This document shows positions 56,302 to 64,000 of a stretch of DNA of 64,000 nucleotides, piece after piece; position 1 is the first letter of the stretch; each line of letters starts with the position of its first letter. The DNA comes from Aplectana chamaeleonis (taxonomy: Eukaryota; Nematoda; Chromadorea; Rhabditida; Cosmocercidae): assembly GCA_029168955.1 (NCBI GenBank), contig JAPDOI010000891.1:186001-250000 (forward strand), in the 5' to 3' direction. The position numbers were made by a program, and so were the translations under genes. The notes beneath the pieces were generated by a model, which was not told the DNA's origin, ran no database searches, and saw nothing but the letters and a program-made list of their open reading frames with translations.

Positions 56302-56783
56302 TTTAAAGGCAGTGTTCACGATAAGAATCGTTTTTCTGCTTTACCGCCTATCTTGGAGACGGTCCCATGCTGATTCCAATGATGTTTTTGAAATCCTACA
56401 AGTCCTTCTAGGAACGGAGTTATGGTCCCTCAAAAATTGAGCTAAGCAATATGGACGAGTTGTCCGAGGCTTGTAACTTCCGTCTTTTGCAGCCGATGTA
56501 TACGAGCTGACCTGAGTGAAGATAGAAGTTGGGAATAAAGAGAACAACGGGGCAATTGATTGAAAACCATCGCTTATCTCTCAATCTCGAGCATTCATTT
56601 TCTCACGTCGGTGGGCGTGGAAAGTGCATCTGGGGTGTGACGAGGTGACGGGTGTCCAACTTTGGGGCCGTAGGTGATCATTCCGAGCTCATTTTTCCTA
56701 GTTTTTTCAACGTTTGCGTTGCGATAGGCCCGCAGCTGCCGATCTCCACCAAAAAAAATCTGACATGGCTTTTATCCTTTAAA
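56302..56783. mobile_element. MITE family A, copy 5 (inverted)
   Basis: tttaaaggcagtgttcacga at the left. The right end lacks about 10 bp (gacatggcttttatccttta), so the tip was lost where the next A element begins. Confidence 0.8.
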
Positions 56784-57055
56784 GGCAGTGTTCACCATGA
56801 AAAATTTGCCCGTTTTTCAGCGGAAACGTAAGGTTTGGATTGTTCTGAGAAGATTAAGAACGGAAAAGCGAAGAAAAACTGAAGGAAAGTGGTTGAAAAT
56901 CTCATGGGCCAGTGGACCCATTGCCTCACCCCGCCCACGCACTATAACAGTTGTCCTGCTCAGTTTCGCAACAGTTGGTGTCCGCCTCACGAAAGAGACG
57001 GTAGCCGAAATTCTAATACTCTTTACCCCGATGAATTACAGTTTCCAAGGTAGGG
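56778..57055. mobile_element. MITE family A, partial copy 6
   Basis: tttaaaggcagtgttcacca then the alternative body (gaagattaagaacgga; tcatgggccagtggaccca). It stops before the diagnostic right half. Shares TTTAAA with copy 5. Confidence 0.7.
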
Positions 57056-57081
57056 TACACGAAACAGAACATAAAGCCATT

Positions 57082-57354
57082 TACTGTGCTTATCTGAGCC
57101 AAATTCCGGTCTGCAATCGCGTCTCGACACGCTTTGCGGCCGAGTAGGAAGAGCATCGAGCGCGGCAGCCGCCGATCTGCTGACTCTAGGTGGGTTTTGG
57201 AAACTGGAATTTAAGAAGAATTGAAGAAAATTGTATAAAAAAGGCAAATCGAGTCGGCTTTGGCGCTGGAAACCCGACTGACTCGAGCGCGTGCGGCCGC
57301 AAAGCGTGTCGAGACGCAATTGCGGGCCGGAATTTGGCCCAGAGAAGCACAGTA
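57082..57354. mobile_element. MITE family C, copy 5
   Basis: tactgtgcttatctgagcca ... ccagagaagcacagta. The left arm lacks about 15 bp of the usual cgcacgcgctcg stretch. Confidence 0.87.
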
Positions 57355-57589
57355 CCGAAGAATTTCAAAGTGCGAAAGAATTTCCGACGTATGGCTCGAT
57401 GTACTGTCCGCAGTGAGCAATACACGCAAACAGGCACAATTAAATATTCAAAAAGTTTTTTTTTGAACATTTTTTTCTAAAATATTTGAGGGGTTTATGG
57501 ATTTTCCCCTTTTATGCTCTACTTTGTTAACATGCCTTGTCAAAAACATCGAAAACTAGGCTATGTCTTTTTTTTTATCGTAAACACTG

Positions 57590-58070
57590 ACTTCAAAAGC
57601 AGTGTTCACGAAGAAAAAGTTGCACGTTTTTTTTTGGCTAAAACGTAAGCTTTGGGTTCCTCTAAGAAGATTAGGAACGGAAGTGCGACGAAAAGCAGCC
57701 GGTAAGTGGGTGAAAATCTCGTGGGCCAGCCAACCCATTGGGCCACTCCGCCCATGTCCTATAAGAGTTGCCCTGAATTCGAAGTAAGATGAGCGATGGT
57801 TTCCGATCAAAAGCCCCGTTCTTCACTTCATTCTCAACTTCTCTCTTTACTCAGGTCAGCTCGCATACATCGGCTGCAGAAGAAATGGGAGTTACAAGCC
57901 CCGGACAACTCGTCCACAATGGTTCCTTTGCTGAAATTCGAGGGGCCATAACTCCGTTACCAGGGGGTCTTGTGCGATTCCAGGGACATCACTGAAAGCC
58001 AGCATGGGACCGTTTTCATGATAGGCGGAAAAACAGAAAATCGACGTCTATCGTGAACACTGCCTTTAAA
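57590..58070. mobile_element. MITE family A, copy 7
   Basis: Left end slightly decayed (ttcaaaagcagtgttcacga), right end cgtgaacactgcctttaaa. Shares its right TTTAAA with the T element beginning at 58065. Confidence 0.84.
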
Positions 58071-58602
58071 GGCATCGTAAGCGCAAGAGACCGTATCTTA
58101 TGTTTTTCATGTTTTGTGCAGACGATTTCCTGACATACAGAATAAGAGTGGAAAGGCTGCACAAAGCCATCAACTTTCGCAGAAAAAAAACTCGTTTTAG
58201 TACTTCACGAATTATTCACTTCCCACCCCTCCGTCACTTTCGGTGTAGCTGGTGCAACACGACGGAAGTTTTTTTCACAATCGTCGGATAATTTTTTTTG
58301 CTTTCAACTTATTAAGTGGGTGAATTTCTCTTGGCTTTCGTTCACCGGAATCTGAAAAAAAGGAAGTATCCATTGGGCAAGTTTAGATGTTAGAATTTCC
58401 CGAGATACAAATTTTAAATACTGAATCGTCTGCCCCTGTGATGGCGCTTCTGTTCCTTGTGCTAGACGGTTGGTGAAAACTGGTGGCGGATCGTCATTTT
58501 GAACCACTACAACTACAGAACCATATGTTTTTGACGCGCAAAACTTCACCGACGTGGTCCACAAAATGAAAAATGGTTTTTAGCGCGAACGATGCTCTTA
58601 AG
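58065..58602. mobile_element. MITE family T, reference copy
   Basis: TTTAAAGGCATCGTAAGCGC at the left, gcgcgaacgatgctcttaa at the right. A diverged copy lies at 18700-19090 and an end fragment near 40702. Confidence 0.82.
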
Positions 58603-59280
58603 GGGGGAGGGGGTTAGAGTACGAGCGGCGCGACGTCTTGTGAACCGACAAGCGGCGCGTTATCAATCGATGCCCACAGATATCATCCAGTCGCGCCGCG
58701 CTGGCATGGAACTGTAAAAAAGGCCTCACACTTCATTTCGGTGCTAAACTCGATCACCTTAGTGTATTCAAAAAATTGTTTGCGATTTAGCTCAATTTTT
58801 CCTGGGGTTAAAAGGGATCGTGGACACGAATCCGAGGTCCGTTTCTTGATATTCTGAGACTTTCTGTAGGTTATGGTAGATGATGCTATTCACTTGGAAG
58901 ACCGAGCGTATCACGGCTGATTGGCGCAACCAACCGCGCGCTCCACGCAGGGTCAAGCAACCCGTTGGACAAAATGTGTTCGTTGCTGCGATCCCCTGCG
59001 TTCTCCGCGAAGCTATGCGACCCCCTCCCTCACCATGGCCCCGTTGAATTCAAGGTATACCCGCCCACATTGCTGATAGCGAAAAAAAAAGGTTTTCGGG
59101 GCCTTCCAGTGTCATATACAGTACAGACCATACCTTTTGCGTTTTCGGCGAAAAAAAAACGCAAAAGAGCGTTTTTCGCGTATTTTTGTCATAATTCTGT
59201 TCATGATGGTCAATTTGAGAATCTAGAAAGATATTTGGAATCAGGATCGAGAGATCTCTCTTTGAGCTTGCTATTTGACA
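58603..59280. other. Unassigned sequence with a P fragment
   Basis: A P-like tract (gtggacacgaatccgaggtc; gtaggttatggtagatgatg) lies at about 58820-58890. No exon recognised. Confidence 0.35.
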
Positions 59281-59516
59281 TACAATTCAACTGCGCAATG
59301 CCGTTCAGTCCGCAAAGTGCACGCTGATTACGACAGCGTGCTGCGGCGCGGTTGCGTGTATCCTCAGACAGGGATGTGGGATCACCCGGGCAACAAAGGC
59401 AAAACCGCCAGGGTGATCTGACATCGCTGTCTGAGGATACTCGCAACCGTGCCGCAGCGCGCTTTCGCAATCAACGTGCTTTTGCGCGCAGAACGGCAAT
59501 GCGCAGTTGAACTGTA
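59281..59516. mobile_element. MITE family K, copy 3
   Basis: tacaattcaactgcgcaatg / caatgcgcagttgaactgta, arms gtccgcaaagtgcacgctga as in the other copies. Confidence 0.87.
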
Positions 59517-59568
59517 AATTTAGAAGCATGTAGGCGTAACTACATTTGAACATTCGCTCATAAATGCC

Positions 59569-60049
59569 TTAAAAGGCAGTGGTCGCGATCAAATATGCTT
59601 GTCGTCTTTTTTCTCTCTGAACCCTTTTCTGGTTCTCGAGTAGTTGGGCCTCCAAGAAAAATTGCGAAAAACCACTGTTTTGGGCCAAATCGAAGCCTGA
59701 ACTTTCATGTCTTTTGATGGTGGACGAGCCCACTTCACATTATCGGCATAGATGACCTCCTAATAACAAGAACACACCAGCTGGCTTGAAATCTTCAGAC
59801 TGCCCTGCTCGATAAACTTGCGTTCGATTCTTCCTCTGAATGTCGATGATTGTAGACTGCTCGGCATGATACTGCGATCTTTTTGGTCTGCGCTGTGCAC
59901 TTGTGCACGAGCTAGCTTTTTTGAGCCCTAGAAACTCTAATTCTAACCAGTTTTTCACCGCGCTACCTTCATAGTTTTTCAACTGTTTTCATCTAAGCTG
60001 ATTTTTGCAGTCTTTTCGACAACGTTTTCATCGTGACCACTGCCCTTAA
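59569..60049. mobile_element. MITE family D, copy 2
   Basis: ttaaaaggcagtggtcgcga / atcgtgaccactgcccttaa. About 80% identical to the mariner-interrupting copy at 15992-16547 and slightly shorter. Confidence 0.87.
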
Positions 60050-60189
60050 TTGCGAAATCGCGTTTCATGTGCGTTTCGGGTTGATTGCTTCATGTCTAAT
60101 TTTGCCTACATATCTTGTTGAAGAGGGAGCCATGTGTTATTCTCGAAGAAAGAGCACAAGATGCTGACTACCAATATTTTCTTAACTCC

Positions 60190-60300
60190 GAAAACCGCCG
60201 CATTCAATGCGTGTTCAGTATGCATTCAACTCGAGTGACCACACACATCGGGAGGCTTTGTCGCAGGAGCACAACTCCAAACAGCCTCCAAATATTCTTC
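60190..60300. mobile_element. Family I fragment
   Basis: ccgccgcattcaatgcgtgt and tgcattcaactcgagtgacc match the left end of 48520-49105. Truncated after about 110 bp. Confidence 0.7.
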
Positions 60301-60369
60301 ACAGGAAATTTTCGTGGCAAATCCAGGATTGCGTTTGAGGAATTATAAGAAGTCGCTTTGCCCCGAACA

Positions 60370-60574
60370 TCCTCCTTCGTGAAAGACTTTGTGCCAAACT
60401 TCGAAATCCCCGAAAATCGACAATTGTGATCTATTTAGCGATTTTTCCCGGAATACAGTTAGTAAACGGTAGTCTGGTAGAAGTCCTAGATTTGGTCAAA
60501 AATTCGCTATCGGGGTTATTTAGGACGCCTCCCACGAGTTTGAGGTTCGCTTTTCGATTTTTAAAATACTAAGG
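60370..60574. repeat. P repeat fragment
   Basis: cccgaaaatcgacaattgtg and gggttatttaggacgcctcc phrases, non-coding. Confidence 0.4.
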
Positions 60575-60846
60575 TACTGTGCTTCTCTGAGCCCAATTCC
60601 GGTCCGCCATTGCGTCTCAACATGCTTTGCGGCCGAACGCGCTCGAGTCAGTGGAGTTTCCAGCGCCAATGCCGACTCAATGTGGCTTTTATACAATTTT
60701 CTCAATTTTGTTTGGTTTGCAGTTTCCAAAAACCCACCTAGAGTCAACAGATCCGCGCTGGAAACTCTTCCGACCCGAATGCGCGCAACCGCAAAGCGTG
60801 TCGAGACGCAATCGCGGACCGGAAATTGGTCCAGAGAAGCACAGTA
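60575..60846. mobile_element. MITE family C, copy 6
   Basis: tactgtgcttctctgagccc ... ccagagaagcacagta. The most diverged copy (gcggccga in place of the NotI core). Confidence 0.85.
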
Positions 60847-61129
60847 AGCTGGCCCTGCCAAGAGCTATACAGTAACCTACAGTAACCCTCAGACTAGCGA
60901 GAAACGGTCCCCAGAAATCAGCGCCCTTAACACTTGTTGGACCGCGTCTCCGCACTCCACACCCACGCCGAAAACTAGATTTTTCGTTTTACTTCAAGAG
61001 AAACGGATTCCATCTGATTGTTCCTTTTATATCTCTGCTTAATACAACTTTTATGACGGGTGCAGATAATAAACGCCAAACATCTCCTTTTTATCAAGAC
61101 AATACCTTGTTACCTTACCTTGATGATCC

Positions 61130-64000
61130 ATCTTCACTGCGCGTCGCCGCCGTGTGGACCACATCTCAACCAGCTCGACCGATCCCGAGCAAGGGACATC
61201 CAGTGATGGTGATTTTCAGGAAGCCCTCGCTCGGTGCAGAACGTCTTGACTCTGCCTGAAAATACAGAGTTCCATCTTGTGGGAGGACGGCCTAGAGGCC
61301 GGTGGCAATCACGTGGTAACCAGACTGTTGTACGGAGGCTCCATCGGTCATCCATGCGGCGCAACACGTGTCCTGCCCATCGGTGTTTAGACTGGGCCAT
61401 GAACAGAAGAGGTTTATTAACTGCGACGGCTTTCGAAGATCAGCACTGCGTGGGTCACCAGCTCGCTGGACACGACGATTAGTCTTCAGTAGTCTGCGTT
61501 CCAAGGCCCTGTGAGCTGTCCTTATGGCCTGTGTGGTCGCCTTCGTTTCCGCCCATGTCTCGGTTCCATAGCACAACGCAGGTAGCACCGTGGTATCGAA
61601 CAAACGTGCTCGTGTCTTCACATCCCGCAATTTGTCTGTCACTTCCACTATCGATCAGAAATTGCAGACCAGGCCGCTCGTCGTCTCCGTCGATCTCCGT
61701 AGACAGTCATTTTTGCATGTTCATCTCTCTTCCGAGATAGACGCAGCTGTTCGTAGTGGGTAGGGAGTGCCAGAGAGACGAATGGGGCTGTCGTCACACC
61801 ACTGGTTGCGCATCACTTGGGTTTTCCTCAGATTCATTGTAAGGCCGATCGCTTTTCCTGCAGCGTCCAGTTCGTTGAGCATTCCTTCGACTTCTGCGGA
61901 AGACGAACCCAGCAACACAATGTCGTCAGCGAAGCGCAAGTTGAATAGTCTGCACCCGTCTATGAGATACCTTTGCCGTCCCCAGTCGATGTGGCGCATC
62001 ACGTCTTGTAACGCGGTCGTGAACAGCTTCGGCGAGATGGTATCTCCCTGTCTGACACCCTTTCCAATCCCGATACCTTCAGTTTCCTCTCGAATAGTTG
62101 AATAATGGTGTTGCTTCCGTTGTTGCACTCTTCCAATATTCTGATGTACTGGGCGTCAACACCAGCGTGGATGAGAGCGTTAAGAACAGCCGGGACTTCA
62201 ACCGAATCAGATGCCTTGGTATAGTCCACGAAGACGAGCGCTAGAAGTAGATGGTACTCCCTTGTTCGTTCAGTGACTTGCGATAGCGCCTGAATGTGTT
62301 CAAGACTGCAGTAAGCCTTCCGGAAACCGGCCTGTTCTCTGAGCTGCAAGTCATCCAGAGTCTTCTCTATCCTGTTCAGCAGAATCTTCGTAAAGACCTT
62401 GTACGGCACTGAGAGTAGAGCGATTGGCCTGTAGTTGTTGATGTCATCCCGATCACCCTTTTGAATAGGAGTATAGTTCTTGACGATTTCCACTGCGCGG
62501 GAACCCAATCCTTGCGCGAGGTATCTGGAGAAGTGTTCGCAAGAACTTTCCATAAGGTGAACCACCCGCTCTGAGGGACTCGGTCGTAATGCCATCTGGT
62601 TCGGGAGCTGTGCTTCTCTTCATCCTTTGAACAGCAAAAGCAACTTCACTCACAAGGATTGGAGGCGGGTCATCTGCTATTGCAGGTAGTGGGCTACGCG
62701 GCACGGACAGTGTTGAGTTGAAGAGAGTGCTGTAGAAATCCACCACAATTTTTTCCATACCAGCGCGGGACGTGCGAATGCAACCCGAGGAATCCCGAAG
62801 TGCTGACACTTGTTCTCTGCGATCTGACAGCTCTCTCCGACAAAACCTGATGCTTTTCCTCTGGTTCACGGTGTCCAACAACTTCCGCGCTCGATATTGC
62901 TTCAAATCGCTCGATACCTCAGCTCTGCAAACTTTGCTGATCGTAACACGTTCCAAGTGACTGGTGTTCGGATCGAGATGTACCAGGCGGCGTTTTTCCA
63001 GCAACAGTTTAGTCTCCTTGCGCAACCTCTCAATTGGTTCCACTGCTCCAACCAACGAATTTTTTTCGGCGTCCCTTATCTTGCGACACAGGTCCTCGTA
63101 ATCCTCTGTGGGATCATCAAAAAATTCCATTGCGTATCGGCTACACTGCGCTGCATCACTTCTGAATCCACGGTTCGGACTTTGCTACAAAATCTCTGAC
63201 TAAGATGTTTCCTCGTAAAGTTGTTGTGAAGTCGAAGCTTTGCACGAAGCATTCTGTGGTCAGAACCTGTCACGAATGATGGAACAGTGCCGACGTCTAG
63301 GAGGGCCCATCGCCGATTAACGAGAATATGGTCAATCTCATTGGTCGTCGTTCCGTTCGGTGACTTCCAGGTCCATCTTCGACTTTCGGGCTTCTTGTAA
63401 AACGAATTACCGTGGAACATACGTGCGCAACACAAAATGCCTGCCAGGCGAGAACCGTTGTCGTTTCTGATGTTGCCTCCATACGATCCGATTCTTCCAT
63501 CTCCATCTACTGCTCTTCCGAGGACAGCATTGAAGTCGCCCAGACAAATCTTGTAAAAGCCTCTTTCTTTAGCTACTACATCCTCGAGTTGTCCGTAGAA
63601 CTCATCGAGCTCATCATCCGCAGCAGCTGATGTTGGTGCATATGCGTTGATGATAGAGATTGCTGGGTGTCCTTTGGGCTTGAGTCGTAAAACGGCCAGG
63701 CGCGGGGAGAAGATGAAGTGCGAATCCATAGTGTGTGCCATGGTGCTGTTGAGTAAGAAGCCAACGCCGCCAACATTCCGTCGCTCCACTTTTTTTCCGA
63801 GAATCAACAATCTTCCATCTTTCAATTTCTGCACGGAATCTTTGTTCGTCTTTGTCTCCTGAACTGCTATAACATCGTAAAGTATTCATTCCGCAGCTCT
63901 CAGAAAGACGTCCTGATCCGCTTCAGTTGAAAGAGTTCGGGCGTTGAAAGAGCAAAATCGTACACAGTCGTGATGCCTGTGTTTGTCCGGTCCAGTTTGT
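61130..64000 (-). pseudogene. RTE-like non-LTR retrotransposon with endonuclease and RT, multiply frameshifted, 5' end outside window
   Basis: Read leftwards from 64000: apurinic endonuclease-type domain with VRFCSFNARTLSTE, a TGA at 63886-63888, DVIAVQETK, GGVGFLLN, INAYAPTS, LGDFNAVLGR, RWTWKSPNG...NEIDHILVN and TGSDHRMLRAKL (catalytic Asn/Asp/His positions present). Linker, then the RT: KRSTAPEPDGITTESLRAGG, shift near 62480-62590, NNYRPIALLSVPYKVFTKIL, EQAGFRKAYCSLEHI, motif A FVDYTKASDSVE (Ser replaces the usual Phe), shift near 62070-62100, GVRQGDTISPKLF, FADDIVLLGSS, NLRKTQVM, shift near 61720, LPALCYGTETWAE, shift near 61400, HRWAGHVLRRMDD and the carboxyl end LRCGPHGGDAQ at about 61134. 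The 3' flank has short atcaaggtaaggtaac repeats. Not active. Confidence 0.9.

Overview
This is eukaryotic, repeat-saturated genomic DNA, most likely from a nematode, probably a clade V rhabditid or strongylid. The real coding exons are short (50-175 bp). They are separated either by very short introns (53-69 bp, acceptors such as TTTTCAG, TTTCCAG, TTTGCAG) or by introns of 1.4-8.7 kb filled with transposon debris. Nothing looks bacterial, and I see no rRNA, CRISPR array or credible functional tRNA. The species is inference; homology searches would settle it.

Two host genes can be assembled from the sequence, both on the minus strand. (1) An SLC12A8-like cation-chloride-cotransporter-family membrane protein runs from a start codon at 14786 leftwards through six exons to 2574 and continues beyond the window edge. 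(2) A TASK-type two-pore-domain (K2P) potassium leak channel runs from 47661 to 33865. It has seven core exons and a probable C-terminal exon across an 8.7-kb intron, but the exon for the first membrane helix was not found. All exon-exon phases agree in both genes. One K2P exon carries an apparent 1-nt insertion in an A6 run.

Most of the rest is mobile DNA: a dead mariner at 15.05-16.86 kb; five broken non-LTR retrotransposon copies or fragments (29.8-30.7, 40.8-41.3, 43.9-44.3, 49.5-51.6 and 61.1-64.0 kb); and some twenty families of palindromic or foldback non-autonomous elements (labelled A to Z here for cross-reference). Several insertions can be dated relative to one another because one element interrupts another, and some give readable target sites (TA, TTAA/TTTAAA, about 8 bp).

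Region by region: 0-15 kb holds the SLC12A8-like gene with repeats in its introns. 15-34 kb is intergenic and purely repetitive: mariner, nested palindromes, an inverted pair of tRNA-like sequences, an (AT)n tract, and a multi-level nest at 29.35-32.98 kb. 34-48 kb is the K2P gene; its introns hold a 2-kb hierarchical minisatellite (21-bp subunit, about 147-bp higher-order period) at 37.98-39.95 kb and a decayed relative at 44.5 kb. 49-61 kb contains a retrotransposon pseudogene, a 1.6-kb tandem duplication and MITE clusters. 61-64 kb is a degenerate endonuclease/reverse-transcriptase element running off the right edge. The two genes are unrelated membrane transporters; nothing suggests they work together.
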